Position numbers and translations under genes: made by a program
Source: CAG-826 sp964583155
GTDB lineage: Bacteria; Bacillota_I; Bacilli_A; RFN20; CAG-826
Assembly (NCBI GenBank): GCA_964583155.1
Contig: CAZOUY010000005.1
Coordinates: 1-64,000 of the forward strand
Length of the DNA stretch: 64,000 nucleotides
Direction: 5' to 3'
Shown: positions 36,859-45,786 of the stretch, piece by piece
Layout: each line of letters starts with the position of its first letter
Position numbering within the stretch: the stretch's first letter is position 1
The notes under the pieces: model-generated
The model's input: the letters and a program-made list of their open reading frames with translations, nothing else
Database searches by the model: none
Told to the model about the DNA's origin: nothing

Positions 36859-36884
36859 GACATAGACAAAATTGCGACTATGTC
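36859..36884. promoter_or_regulatory. Inverted repeat upstream of the atp operon
   Basis: GACATAG (36859-36865) and CTATGTC (36878-36884) form a 7-base inverted repeat with a 12-base spacer. A TTGACA hexamer (36857-36862) overlaps its left arm but has no -10 at the right distance. It may be an operator or a stem in the leader. Confidence 0.4.
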
Positions 36885-36916
36885 CAATTCTTTTTCTATT
36901 TTTTTTAAAAAAATAG

Positions 36917-36925
36917 TGCTATAAT
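36917..36925 (+). promoter_or_regulatory. Extended -10 promoter of the atp operon
   Basis: TGC-TATAAT (TG at 36917-36918, hexamer 36920-36925) is a perfect extended -10, 38 bases before atpI. No convincing -35 lies 17 bases upstream. Confidence 0.65.
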
Positions 36926-36962
36926 CAATTACTGATGATTAAGCATCGCTAGGAGGTCGGAA

Positions 36963-37364
36963 ATGTTAAAGTTTTATCGCCATCTTTCAGAAATGCGTCG
37001 CCTTCTTTTTTGGATTGTGGTTGGTGAATTAGGAGCATTTGTCCTCTTGTCATTTTGCTTTTTTATCGGTCATTATGATATTCCGCTAGGAATATGCTTA
37101 GGATCGATCATCAGCGTCATCAATTTTATATTATTGGAAAAGCAAAGCGAAAAATGCACCAGCAGAGATCATCCCAAGATGACCGCGGCCGGTTTTTATC
37201 TTTTACGTTATTTCTTCTATGCGCTTGGATTAACTCTAGCCTTGGTCATGATGAAATTTGTCTTTCCATTATTCAATGTCTTTGCGGTATTTGGCGCTTA
37301 TCTTATTCCTAAGATTGTTATTTTTATTTTTAATGTGAAAGGAGATAAATATGAAAAAAATTAA
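36963..37364 (+). CDS. atpI: ATP synthase protein I (AtpI-like)
   Basis: 133 residues with four membrane segments, in the first position of the ATP synthase operon. AtpI proteins help assemble the c-ring and may move Mg2+; their sequences are poorly conserved, so the call rests on position, length and topology. AGGAGG lies six bases upstream. The stop overlaps the atpB start by 14 bases. Confidence 0.8.
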   Translation: MLKFYRHLSEMRRLLFWIVVGELGAFVLLSFCFFIGHYDIPLGICLGSIISVINFILLEKQSEKCTSRDHPKMTAAGFYLLRYFFYALGLTLALVMMKFVFPLFNVFAVFGAYLIPKIVIFIFNVKGDKYEKN

Positions 37365-38151
37365 GAGTGGATTATTGATTCTATTATCTCTTTTTGCGTT
37401 AACTTCATGTTCTATTGAAGTTGGATTTGAGATCGATTGGATTGCCAATATTCCCTCGGAGGTTTGGTCTTCTATTCTCGTGGTCTTAATAGCGTTAGTG
37501 GTTTTTCTGATCGTTTTTATCAAAGCCCGCAAGACTGATCCTTTAAAAAAGCCTAAGGGAATTATGCTGATCGCGGAAATGGCGGTCGAAAAGATGGACA
37601 ATCTGGTGATCGAGACGATGGGGAAGCGCTTTGCTTCTTTTACTCCTTATGCGATTGCCGTCGGAGTCTATGTCTTTTTGTGCTTCATCATTGGTATTAT
37701 GGGTTTCGCCTCTCCGATGACATATTTTATGGTTCCTTTCACAATCGCCCTATGTACCTTTATTTTGATTCATGCGACCAGTGTCAAATATACCAAATGG
37801 AAGTACTTTAAGCGATATATCGAACCATTTCCTGTCTTTTTACCGGTTAATTTATTATCGATGTGGGCCCCGCTTCTATCGTTATCATTCCGTCTTTTCG
37901 GGAATGCTATCTCGGGATGGGTTCTCATGCAAATCGTCTATTCAGCTTTAGAGTGGGTATCGAATTTAGTGTTTGGATTACCGTATTTTGTGGCTCCCTT
38001 TATTGCCCCGATGCTCCATGCCTATTTTGATATATTTTCGGGTTTCATCCAGGCTTTAGTCTTCTTGATGGTGTCCATGCTTCTTATCGCACAAGAGGCA
38101 CCTGAGGAGGATGAAGAAAGCACCGCTATGGAACCGATTTTAAGTAAGTGA
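37351..38151 (+). CDS. atpB: F-type ATP synthase subunit a, with lipoprotein-type N-terminus
   Basis: 266 residues, ion channel half of the Fo motor. The essential stator Arg is Arg181 in SFRLFGNAISG, and the conserved Gln of the last helix is Gln234 (GFIQALVF). Five to six membrane segments follow the family plan. The N-terminus is unusual: MKKIKSG, a hydrophobic stretch, then LTSC with Cys20, exactly like a lipoprotein signal peptide, followed by an acidic mature start. Canonical bacterial a subunits lack this. I infer cleavage and lipidation at Cys20. AAAGGAG lies seven bases upstream of the ATG. Confidence 0.93.
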   Translation: MKKIKSGLLILLSLFALTSCSIEVGFEIDWIANIPSEVWSSILVVLIALVVFLIVFIKARKTDPLKKPKGIMLIAEMAVEKMDNLVIETMGKRFASFTPYAIAVGVYVFLCFIIGIMGFASPMTYFMVPFTIALCTFILIHATSVKYTKWKYFKRYIEPFPVFLPVNLLSMWAPLLSLSFRLFGNAISGWVLMQIVYSALEWVSNLVFGLPYFVAPFIAPMLHAYFDIFSGFIQALVFLMVSMLLIAQEAPEEDEESTAMEPILSK

Positions 38152-38189
38152 TTGTTATCAAAACGTAATAGAAAAGGAGGATATTAAAA

Positions 38190-38480
38190 ATGTTATTATC
38201 AAATCTATTAACCGTTTTAACCGAAGTTAGCGGAGCCGCTAACGAGTTCTCAATGCGAGGCACCGCTTGTATCGCCGCGGCGATTGCCGTTTTAGGCGGT
38301 ATGGCTTGTGCTATTACCGAAGGTTTGACGGCGATGAAGGCTGTCGAAGGTGTCGCTCGCAATCCCGAAGCGCAGGGTAAGATCCGTTCTACATTGATGG
38401 TCGGCTGTGCCTTAGCGGAAACCACTGGTATTTATGCATTATTGGTTGCTCTCTTAATTTTATTCTTTGTCGCAATGTAA
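38190..38480 (+). CDS. atpE: F-type ATP synthase subunit c, predicted Na+ type
   Basis: 96 residues, a two-helix hairpin with the polar loop RNPEA (57-61). The ion-binding carboxylate is Glu77 in CALAETTGIYALL. In helix 1, Glu44 (AITEGL) occupies the place of the Gln of the Na+-type Ilyobacter subunit, 33 residues before Glu77. Glu in both helices plus the ET-T-x-x-Y pattern is the two-carboxylate Na+ site known from Fusobacterium nucleatum. An N-terminal extension of about 20 residues precedes helix 1. AAAGGAGG lies upstream. Confidence 0.94.
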   Translation: MLLSNLLTVLTEVSGAANEFSMRGTACIAAAIAVLGGMACAITEGLTAMKAVEGVARNPEAQGKIRSTLMVGCALAETTGIYALLVALLILFFVAM

Positions 38481-38493
38481 GAGGTGAAGTACA

Positions 38494-39063
38494 ATGTCGG
38501 GGATTTTGGTAAATATGTATCAAGGACTCGCTACTTTGCTAGTTTATACCTCTAGTGAAAATAATGATTTTATCGATCGCATTATTCCTAAGAATATCGA
38601 ATCTTTTATTGTTCCATTATGCGCCTTTTTAGTTTTGGTGATAGCGGCGACTTTCTTATTTTATAAGCCTGTTAAAAAGGTCTTAAACGAAAGAGCGGCC
38701 TATGTCGAAAATCATATTAAGAGTGCGGAAGCGGCGGATGAAACAGCTAAGGAAAAGCTAGCTTTAGCTGAAGAAGAAGTGACCCATAAGAAAAAGGAAG
38801 CCTATCAGATCATGGTAGGAGCTAAGCAGGATGGGGAAAAGGAAAAAGAGAGAATTATTCAAAGCGCGAAGGAAGAAGCACAAGAGCTGATTCATAAAGC
38901 GGAATTGGATATTGCTCAAAGTCGCCAGAAAGCATTGGATGATGTTCATGATGAAATGGTAGAGGTGGCTATCGAAGCCTCAAAGGCCATTTTACAGCGT
39001 GAAGTCGATAAGGATGATCACCAGCGTTTGGTTCAACAATTTATAAAGGATGTTGAAAAATAA
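38494..39063 (+). CDS. atpF: F-type ATP synthase subunit b
   Basis: 189 residues. A 34-residue polar N-terminus precedes the single membrane segment (about 36-57); then comes a long charged coiled coil with many Ala, Lys and Glu to the end, the peripheral stalk that holds F1 to subunit a. The stop overlaps the atpH start (TAATG), so translation is coupled. No lipobox is present here, unlike Mollicutes b subunits. Confidence 0.93.
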   Translation: MSGILVNMYQGLATLLVYTSSENNDFIDRIIPKNIESFIVPLCAFLVLVIAATFLFYKPVKKVLNERAAYVENHIKSAEAADETAKEKLALAEEEVTHKKKEAYQIMVGAKQDGEKEKERIIQSAKEEAQELIHKAELDIAQSRQKALDDVHDEMVEVAIEASKAILQREVDKDDHQRLVQQFIKDVEK

Positions 39064-39620
39064 TGGATAGCGTCAAGAATCGATATGCTTTAGCGTTATT
39101 AAGTATCGCTAAAGATGCTCATCTCGTTAACGAATATCAAGAGCAAGCAAAGAGCGTTTATCAAATTTTGAAGGAAAATCCGGATTATATACGGGTACTT
39201 TCGTCGTGCTTTCTTTCTAAGGAGGAGAAGCATGCGCTTTTAGATGAGGCTTTTCAATCGTTAACCTTAAAATCGATCGTTTCCTTTCTGAAAGTGGTTG
39301 TCGATAATGAAAGAACGGTTATGATTTTATCGATTCTGCAGGAATTTCACTCCCTATGTAATGAGCAATTACAGGTAGCGGAGGGCATCGTTTATTCTGT
39401 TATGGAATTATCTGAGCAAGAGATGAGCGATATTACGGAAGTGATATCAAAGAAATTAAAGCAAAAGGTTGAATTGAAAAATATTATTGATGAACGTCTT
39501 CTTGGAGGCATTAAGGTCATCATACAGGATCGCGTTTTTGATGGCTCTATCCTTCATAAGGTTGAAATGATGAAAAAGGATTTATTAATTAGAAAGGCAG
39601 GCGGTGGACATGGAAATTAA
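39063..39620 (+). CDS. atpH: F-type ATP synthase subunit delta
   Basis: 185 residues, helical N-terminal domain followed by a C-terminal part. KNRYALALLSIAKD at the N-terminus and DERLLGGIKVIIQDRVFDGSI near 145 are the OSCP/delta signatures. It links the b stalk to the alpha3beta3 head. It overlaps both neighbours in the operon. Confidence 0.95.
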   Translation: MDSVKNRYALALLSIAKDAHLVNEYQEQAKSVYQILKENPDYIRVLSSCFLSKEEKHALLDEAFQSLTLKSIVSFLKVVVDNERTVMILSILQEFHSLCNEQLQVAEGIVYSVMELSEQEMSDITEVISKKLKQKVELKNIIDERLLGGIKVIIQDRVFDGSILHKVEMMKKDLLIRKAGGGHGN

Positions 39621-41115
39621 GGCTAAAGAAATCAGCGCGCTTATCAAAGCGCAAATAGAGGCCTATGATCATAAGGTGGAAAGCAAGGATGTCGGAACAG
39701 TCATCACCGTGGGTGACGGCATTGCTTTAGTCTATGGACTCGATAAGGCGATGCTTGGAGAGCTACTCATCTTTCCTGATGATGTTTATGGCATGGTTTT
39801 AAATTTAGAGGAAGAGCATGTCGGAGCGGTTCTTTTAGGCAATGATCGCGGTATTAAGGAAGGCGATATGGTCAAAAGAACTGGACGGGTTGTCGAAGTA
39901 CCGGTTGGGGATGAGCTTTTAGGGCGTGTCGTTAACGCTCTTGGACAACCGATTGATGGTCTAGGCGAGATTAAATGCCAAAAGCATCGTCCGATCGAAC
40001 GTATCGCTCCGGGAGTCATGTCCCGTAAATCGGTGGATACCCCTTTACAAACCGGCATTACCGCTATCGACGCGATGATCCCGATTGGAAGAGGACAACG
40101 TGAGCTTATTATCGGCGATCGTCAAACCGGAAAAACGGCGATTGCCATCGATACCATCTTGAATCAAAAGGGCAAGAATTGTCTTTGTGTTTACGTCGCG
40201 ATCGGCCAAAAGAATTCGACAGTTGCTCTGATTGTTGAAAAGCTGAGAGTGGGCGGCGCTTTATCCTACACTACGGTCGTCTCGGCGACAGCTTCGGAAT
40301 TAGCCCCGCTTCAATATATTGCTCCTTATGCCGGAGTCACGATGGCGGAGGAATGGATGGAACGAGGCTTGGATGTCTTGATCGTCTACGATGATTTAAG
40401 CAAGCACGCCGTGGCCTATCGAACGCTCTCTCTTCTTTTAAAGCGTTCACCGGGACGAGAAGCTTATCCGGGTGATGTCTTTTATCTCCATTCACGGCTT
40501 TTGGAACGAGCCTGCAAGCTTAACGAAGAGCATGGTGGCGGATCGATTACCGCCTTACCGATCGTCGAAACGCAGGCCGGTGACATTTCGGCATATATTC
40601 CCACTAATGTCATTTCCATTACCGATGGCCAAATCTTCTTAATGACGGAGCTTTTTAATGCCGGTCAAAGACCCGCGGTTGATAGCGGATTATCGGTATC
40701 TCGTGTCGGTAGTGCGGCACAAATTAAAGCGATGAAGCAGGTCTCCGGTTCTTTAAAAATCGATTTAGCCTCTTATCATGAATTGCAGGCCTTTTCTCAA
40801 TTTGGCAGTGATCTCGATGAGTCGACGAAAAATGTTTTGCATCATGGTGGCGTCCTGATGGAGGTCTTAAAGCAACAGCAATACGTCAATTATCCCGTTG
40901 AAAAGCAGATTATCGATCTATTTGCGAGCAAGCATCACTATCTAGAAAAAATAGCTTTAGAGGAAGTGCGACCTTGTTTAGATAATCTTTATCAATATTT
41001 ATTGACAAAATATAATCATCTTCTTGAACGAATTAGCGAAGAAAAGGTTATTTCACAAGAAACGGATAGCGAATTAAAGCACGCTATTGAAGAATACATG
41101 GTCAGCTATCGCTGA
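39610..41115 (+). CDS. atpA: F-type ATP synthase subunit alpha
   Basis: 501 residues. N-terminal beta barrel with GIALVYGLDKAM, P-loop GDRQTGKT near residue 170, and SGLSVSRVGSAAQIKAMK near 360. The alpha subunit binds non-catalytic nucleotide in the F1 head. The start at 39610 (ATG) is preferred over a GTG two codons earlier. It overlaps the end of atpH by 11 bases. Confidence 0.97.
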   Translation: MEIKAKEISALIKAQIEAYDHKVESKDVGTVITVGDGIALVYGLDKAMLGELLIFPDDVYGMVLNLEEEHVGAVLLGNDRGIKEGDMVKRTGRVVEVPVGDELLGRVVNALGQPIDGLGEIKCQKHRPIERIAPGVMSRKSVDTPLQTGITAIDAMIPIGRGQRELIIGDRQTGKTAIAIDTILNQKGKNCLCVYVAIGQKNSTVALIVEKLRVGGALSYTTVVSATASELAPLQYIAPYAGVTMAEEWMERGLDVLIVYDDLSKHAVAYRTLSLLLKRSPGREAYPGDVFYLHSRLLERACKLNEEHGGGSITALPIVETQAGDISAYIPTNVISITDGQIFLMTELFNAGQRPAVDSGLSVSRVGSAAQIKAMKQVSGSLKIDLASYHELQAFSQFGSDLDESTKNVLHHGGVLMEVLKQQQYVNYPVEKQIIDLFASKHHYLEKIALEEVRPCLDNLYQYLLTKYNHLLERISEEKVISQETDSELKHAIEEYMVSYR

Positions 41116-41156
41116 TAATAATAACGATATTCTAGAAAGAAAGGAGAGAATGAACG

Positions 41157-41999
41157 ATGAGCAGTGGTTTACAGGCAACGAAGCGACGAATGGCCTCGAT
41201 TCAATCCACCCAAAAAATCACCAAGGCGATGGAATTAGTGGCGACCGCTAAGTTAAAAACGTGGAAGGATGCTATGGTAGAAAACGCCGCTTTCACATCG
41301 TCAATTTTACAATTGATGGATGAGGTTTTTTCTCGTGTCGAAAATGTTGATTCTCCTTTTTTGAAGGAAAATGAGAGCGAGCGTGATTTATATATTGTCC
41401 TATCATCCTCGCTTGGTCTCTGCGGAGGGTATAATTACAATGTCTTTCGTTTTGCCGATCAATTGATCGGTGAAGATGATGATATTATGGTGATTGGCAG
41501 TAAAGGCTATTATCATTATCGAAATCGTCTTGATCATGTCCTTTGCGATTATTTGGATGAGAATGGGCATCTAACCGAGCAGTTCATTAATTCCTTAGCC
41601 GCGCGATTAGAAAGGGATTTTGTCGAGGGAAAATATCGCAAGATATCGTTAATCTATACGCAATATGTCAATTCTTTGACCTTTATCCCGCGGGAATTGA
41701 TCATTTTTCCGCTTTCACTAAATAAAAAAGAGGATAGCGTTTTAAAGGATATCATCATGGAGCCGAGTCCGAAAGCGATACTATTATCATTTATTCCTTT
41801 TTATCTTCGCTCCATACTTTATGGAAAATTCTTGGAGGCGACGGTTTCCGAGCATGCATCGCGACGTACCGCTATGGAAAATGCTACGGATAATGCGGAA
41901 GAGATTTTCCAACAATTACAATTAGAATTCAACAAAGAACGCCAGGCTTTAATTACTCAGGAAATAACCGAAGTTGTTGGTGGCGCATCAAATAAATAG
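41157..41999 (+). CDS. atpG: F-type ATP synthase subunit gamma
   Basis: 280 residues, central rotor shaft. The N-terminal QATKRRMASIQSTQKITKAMELVATAKL (shown in part, residues 6-33) and the C-terminal EHASRRTAMENATDNAEE near 230 are the two coiled-coil signatures. AAAGGAGAG lies upstream. The order alpha, gamma, beta, epsilon is standard. Confidence 0.96.
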   Translation: MSSGLQATKRRMASIQSTQKITKAMELVATAKLKTWKDAMVENAAFTSSILQLMDEVFSRVENVDSPFLKENESERDLYIVLSSSLGLCGGYNYNVFRFADQLIGEDDDIMVIGSKGYYHYRNRLDHVLCDYLDENGHLTEQFINSLAARLERDFVEGKYRKISLIYTQYVNSLTFIPRELIIFPLSLNKKEDSVLKDIIMEPSPKAILLSFIPFYLRSILYGKFLEATVSEHASRRTAMENATDNAEEIFQQLQLEFNKERQALITQEITEVVGGASNK

Positions 42000-42010
42000 G
42001 AGGAAAAACG

Positions 42011-43417
42011 ATGAAAGAAAAGCAAAAAAATATCGGGAAAATCGTACAGATTATCGGACCGATTATCGATGTACGTTTTGAGGAAAATAAGCTTCCCGAC
42101 CTCTTGACAGCGCTTCTTATAAAAAGAGAAGACAATACCTTCTTAACCATTGAAGTCAGTCAACATATCGGTGATGATATGGTGCGTTGTGTTTCCATGG
42201 GGGCCACTGAGGGCCTAGTTCGAAATATGGATGTCATCGATACCGGAGCACCGATTACGGTTCCTGTCGGTCCTTCGACCTTAGGAAGAATGTTCAATGT
42301 TCTTGGCGAGCCTATCGATGGCCTTGGCGATGATTTTTCTTCAGCGCCGCATATGCCGATTCATCGGGATGCTCCGAGCTATGAAGAGCAAAGCACATCC
42401 TCGGTGATGCTTGAAACCGGAATTAAGGTTATCGATCTTCTTTGCCCCTATGTGCGGGGTGGAAAGGTTGGTCTTTTTGGCGGAGCCGGTGTCGGTAAGA
42501 CGGTTCTCATTCAAGAGTTGATCAACAATATCGCTACCGAAAGAGGCGGAATATCGGTCTTCGCGGGCGTTGGTGAACGGACCCGAGAAGGCAATGATTT
42601 ATATCACGAAATGAAGGCCTCGGGGGTTCTTCAAAAAACCGCGTTGGTCTTCGGTCAAATGAATGAACCACCAGGTGCGAGAATGCGTGTCGGCTTGACC
42701 GGCTTAACGATGGCGGAATATTTCCGCGATCAAGAGCATCAGGATGTTCTCTTATTTATCGATAATATTTTCCGTTTTACCCAAGCCGGAAGCGAAGTTT
42801 CCGCTTTGCTTGGAAGAATGCCGAGTGCGGTCGGATATCAACCGACATTGGCGACGGAAATGGGACAATTACAGGAGAGAATTACTTCGACTAAAAACGG
42901 CTCCATCACGTCGGTGCAGGCGATATATGTTCCCGCTGATGATTTGACCGATCCCGCTCCGGCAACCACCTTCTCACATTTGGACGCCAAAACGGTTCTC
43001 GATCGAAAAACAGCGGCCCTAGGTATTTATCCGGCGGTTGATCCTTTGGACTCCTCCTCGCAGATTTTGGATCCGAATATCGTCGGTAAAGAGCATTATG
43101 AGGTCGCCCGCGCTGTTCAACAGATATTGCAGCGTTATAAAGAATTGCAGGATATTATTGCCATTCTCGGTATGGATGAGCTTTCGGAGGATGATAAACT
43201 CGTGGTCGCCCGCGCCCGTCGCATTCGGAATTTCTTATCGCAGCCATTCCATGTCGCTGAGACCTTTAATGGCTTTAAAGGCATTTACGTTCCCGTCAAA
43301 GACACGATTCGGAGCTTTAAGGATATTCTTGAGGGTAAATATGATAATCTTCCCGAACAGGCATTCCTATATGTCGGTGCGATTGAGGATGCAATCGAGA
43401 AAGCGAAAACCCTATAA
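42011..43417 (+). CDS. atpD: F-type ATP synthase subunit beta
   Basis: 468 residues, catalytic subunit of F1. P-loop GGAGVGKT near residue 157, GERTREGNDLYHEM with the catalytic Glu near 187, LLFIDNIFRFTQAGSE near 250 and ALLGRMPSAVGYQPTL near 265 are all intact. AGGAGG lies eight bases upstream. The stop overlaps the atpC start. Confidence 0.98.
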   Translation: MKEKQKNIGKIVQIIGPIIDVRFEENKLPDLLTALLIKREDNTFLTIEVSQHIGDDMVRCVSMGATEGLVRNMDVIDTGAPITVPVGPSTLGRMFNVLGEPIDGLGDDFSSAPHMPIHRDAPSYEEQSTSSVMLETGIKVIDLLCPYVRGGKVGLFGGAGVGKTVLIQELINNIATERGGISVFAGVGERTREGNDLYHEMKASGVLQKTALVFGQMNEPPGARMRVGLTGLTMAEYFRDQEHQDVLLFIDNIFRFTQAGSEVSALLGRMPSAVGYQPTLATEMGQLQERITSTKNGSITSVQAIYVPADDLTDPAPATTFSHLDAKTVLDRKTAALGIYPAVDPLDSSSQILDPNIVGKEHYEVARAVQQILQRYKELQDIIAILGMDELSEDDKLVVARARRIRNFLSQPFHVAETFNGFKGIYVPVKDTIRSFKDILEGKYDNLPEQAFLYVGAIEDAIEKAKTL

Positions 43418-43812
43418 TGAGCTTTCATTTTCAAATTGTGACCCCGAAAGGCGTGTTTTATGAAGGGGAAGCCGATATCATAAATTTACCACTCACGGAA
43501 GGATTAACGGGAATTTTACCGCATCATTTTCCCTTAGTATCAATGATTGAAACCGGAAAAATGACGATTCGTTACCAAAAGACCGTTCGCGAATTGGCGA
43601 TATCCGGTGGTGTCATTCATGTTCAAGAGGATAAGACGCTGATCTTGGCTAACGCTGTTGAATTTAAGGAGCAAATCGATGTCGAAAGAGCGAAAAAGGC
43701 GGAGGAAAGAGCGCGCAGGCGTTTAGAAATGGCCGACAATAATATCGATGTCAAACGCGCCGAATTGGCTTTAAAAAGAGCGTTAAATCGTCAAAATGTC
43801 GCTAATAAATAA
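43417..43812 (+). CDS. atpC: F-type ATP synthase subunit epsilon
   Basis: 131 residues. The N-terminal beta sandwich has FQIVTPKGVFYEGEADIINLP-like order (in part) and GLTGILPHHFPLVSMI. The C-terminal helical hairpin is rich in Ala, Arg and Lys (about 85-130). It regulates ATP hydrolysis through its C-terminal helices. It is the last gene of the operon and is followed by a terminator. Confidence 0.95.
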   Translation: MSFHFQIVTPKGVFYEGEADIINLPLTEGLTGILPHHFPLVSMIETGKMTIRYQKTVRELAISGGVIHVQEDKTLILANAVEFKEQIDVERAKKAEERARRRLEMADNNIDVKRAELALKRALNRQNVANK

Positions 43813-43828
43813 GACTTTATAATAATAT

Positions 43829-43865
43829 GAAACGTGATTTGAATAAGATAAATCACGTTTTTTTA
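43829..43865 (+). terminator. Terminator of the atp operon
   Basis: AACGTGATTT and AAATCACGTT pair around a 9-base loop and are followed by TTTTT. Confidence 0.85.
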
Positions 43866-43976
43866 TGATAATAAAAAGACGCTAATGATATTAATATTTA
43901 GATTTTATAAGCAAAATGCAAGAAATAAGGTGGCCTTTTTTTAATTTTTCTTAGGACGATATAATTTTTATTTTGT

Positions 43977-44004
43977 TTACTAGTTTATAAAAATGTGCTA
44001 ATAT
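43977..44004 (+). promoter_or_regulatory. Promoter of the GNAT-like gene
   Basis: TTTACT (43977-43982) and an extended -10 TGC-TAATAT (43996-44004) are spaced by 16 bases; the start codon is 24 bases downstream. The rest of the gap 43813-44027 is A/T-rich and appears non-coding. Confidence 0.5.
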
Positions 44005-44027
44005 TCAAATTATGATTTGGAGGCATT

Positions 44028-45146
44028 ATGGTTACTTTAAAAGAAGTTAAGACAAAAAGAGACTTAAAAAAGTTTATTCGATTCCAAAACGATTTATATC
44101 GTCATAATCCCTATTATGTTGCGCCATTGATGGCTGATGAATTGGCCATGTTCAATCCGCAAACAAACGGAGCCTATGAATGGTCGGATACCTATTTATT
44201 TTTAGCTTATCGTGATAAAAAAATTGTGGGTCGCATCGCTGGCATCTACAATCGGAAATATATTGAAAAAACCGGAAAGAATCAAATGCGTATCACACGC
44301 TTCGACTTTATCGATGATTATGAAGTTTCCGAGACTCTTGTTAACAAGATCAAGGAAATCGCTTTATCATTGGGCGCCCATGAAATCATTGGGCCGATCG
44401 GCTTTTCCGATCTCGATAAGGAAGGAATGCTAGTTGAAGGCTTTGATCAATTATCAATGTATATTACCATCTATAACTATGAATATTATTTAAAGCACAT
44501 GACAAAGATGGGCTTTGAAAAAGAATGTGAATGGCTGGAATATCGTATTAAGATTCCTCAAGAGCCGATTCCGACTTTAGAAAAATTAGCGGCACGATCC
44601 ATTCAAAAGTTCGGTTATCGCGTCGTCAAGTTTTCTTCATTGAAGGAAGCGACACCGGAAATATTCAAGGGTCTCGATATTATGAATGAGGTTTACGATA
44701 AGCTCTATGGCTATACCGCTTTGACGGAGCGCCAAAAGAAAGAATTCATGAATAATTTTAAGACAATTTTGAATGTCGATTATTTATATGCCGTCTATAC
44801 TTCGGACAATCAATTGGCGGGCTATGGCCTATTAGCGCCCTCTATTTCGGAGGCTATGCAGAAATGCAATGGGCATTTGAATCTCCGCGGAATCATCAAG
44901 CTTTTAAAGACGATGAAGCATCATGAGGTCGTTGATCTTTATTCCATCGGCGTTCGTCCAGAATTTATGGGGAATGGTGTCAATATCATTATTTTAAATG
45001 AAGGCATCAAGTCTTGTATCAAAAACGGAGTCAAATTTGCGGAAACAGGCCCTGAGCTTGAAAGCAATGAAAAGGTCCAATCGCAATGGAAATCGTTCGA
45101 CCATGTCCAGCATAAAAAACGCCGCTGTTGGATTTTACATTTTTAA
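44028..45146 (+). CDS. GNAT-like acetyltransferase-related protein
   Basis: 372 residues, cytosolic. The N-terminal ~190 residues look like a GNAT fold: FIRFQNDLYRHNPYYVAPL, IVGRIAGIYN near 66, and a GPIGFSDLDKEGMLVEGFD motif near 123. A second related half follows with YGLLAPSIS and a 'VRPEFMGNGV' segment near 310, which resembles an acetyl-CoA loop. The substrate is unknown. GGAG lies seven bases before the ATG. It is a single-gene unit. Confidence 0.72.
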   Translation: MVTLKEVKTKRDLKKFIRFQNDLYRHNPYYVAPLMADELAMFNPQTNGAYEWSDTYLFLAYRDKKIVGRIAGIYNRKYIEKTGKNQMRITRFDFIDDYEVSETLVNKIKEIALSLGAHEIIGPIGFSDLDKEGMLVEGFDQLSMYITIYNYEYYLKHMTKMGFEKECEWLEYRIKIPQEPIPTLEKLAARSIQKFGYRVVKFSSLKEATPEIFKGLDIMNEVYDKLYGYTALTERQKKEFMNNFKTILNVDYLYAVYTSDNQLAGYGLLAPSISEAMQKCNGHLNLRGIIKLLKTMKHHEVVDLYSIGVRPEFMGNGVNIIILNEGIKSCIKNGVKFAETGPELESNEKVQSQWKSFDHVQHKKRRCWILHF

Positions 45147-45153
45147 AAAAAAG

Positions 45154-45180
45154 AAAGTGGAAAATATCTTCCACTTTTTT
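45154..45180. terminator. Bidirectional terminator
   Basis: AAAGTGGAA (45154-45162) pairs with TTCCACTTT (45169-45177), with T on both sides. It separates the convergent GNAT-like and thioredoxin-like genes; its end meets the latter's stop codon. Confidence 0.85.
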
Positions 45181-45727
45181 ATTTTGCTTTGACAAAGCTA
45201 TCGAGAAAATGTGCAAAATAGCGATAGCTCTGAAATCCTTTTGAGGGGATACCATGCGAAGCGACAAGCTCGCCTAAGCGAAAAAAATAAAAATAGGGTG
45301 TGCCATAGCGTAAGGTACCATTTTCATTTGTAGAGAAGAGATCTGGATAAAGCGAACCTAGACCATCGATAATTTCTTGATCACTGTTACCTAAGGTGTA
45401 TTTTTCTAAGGTTGAAAACACATAATGGGTCGTACAAATGTATTTCATAAAGATTGGCTGCGCGAGAAGGCAATAATGACATTCCGGAGAGTGCATATAC
45501 AAGACAAAATCCTCTTTTTGATCGATTTTGGTCATGATAGAAGCGACGGTGACCGTTTCGCTATAATTAGAATAAGATAATTCTTGATAATCAACATCAG
45601 CGGGTTTAACATAAAGCTCATTTTTCGATAGCGGAATTTTCAAATCATCAGGGAGTCCCATCTTGGATCCGCATGAGGAAAGAAGAACACTGATTAACAA
45701 ACCGCTTACAGCTAATTTTTTTTGCAT
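45179..45727 (-). CDS. Thioredoxin-like lipoprotein
   Basis: 182 residues. A lipoprotein signal ends in LSSC (Cys19). The mature part has a thioredoxin-type CHYC active site (Cys83-Cys86 in SPECHYCLL) and a later TPYFYFF segment with the expected cis-proline near 146. I infer a surface-exposed disulfide reductase or oxidase for other lipoproteins. The CxxC residues HY are unusual; a mobile-element or bacteriocin accessory role was considered without support. It has a ribosome binding site GGAGGCGAGATC-type upstream. Confidence 0.78.
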   Translation of the reverse strand: MQKKLAVSGLLISVLLSSCGSKMGLPDDLKIPLSKNELYVKPADVDYQELSYSNYSETVTVASIMTKIDQKEDFVLYMHSPECHYCLLAQPIFMKYICTTHYVFSTLEKYTLGNSDQEIIDGLGSLYPDLFSTNENGTLRYGTPYFYFFRLGELVASHGIPSKGFQSYRYFAHFLDSFVKAK

Positions 45728-45786
45728 GATCTCGCCTCCATCATTTATATTATATCACAAATTATGATTTCGTTATTTTAGACCTA

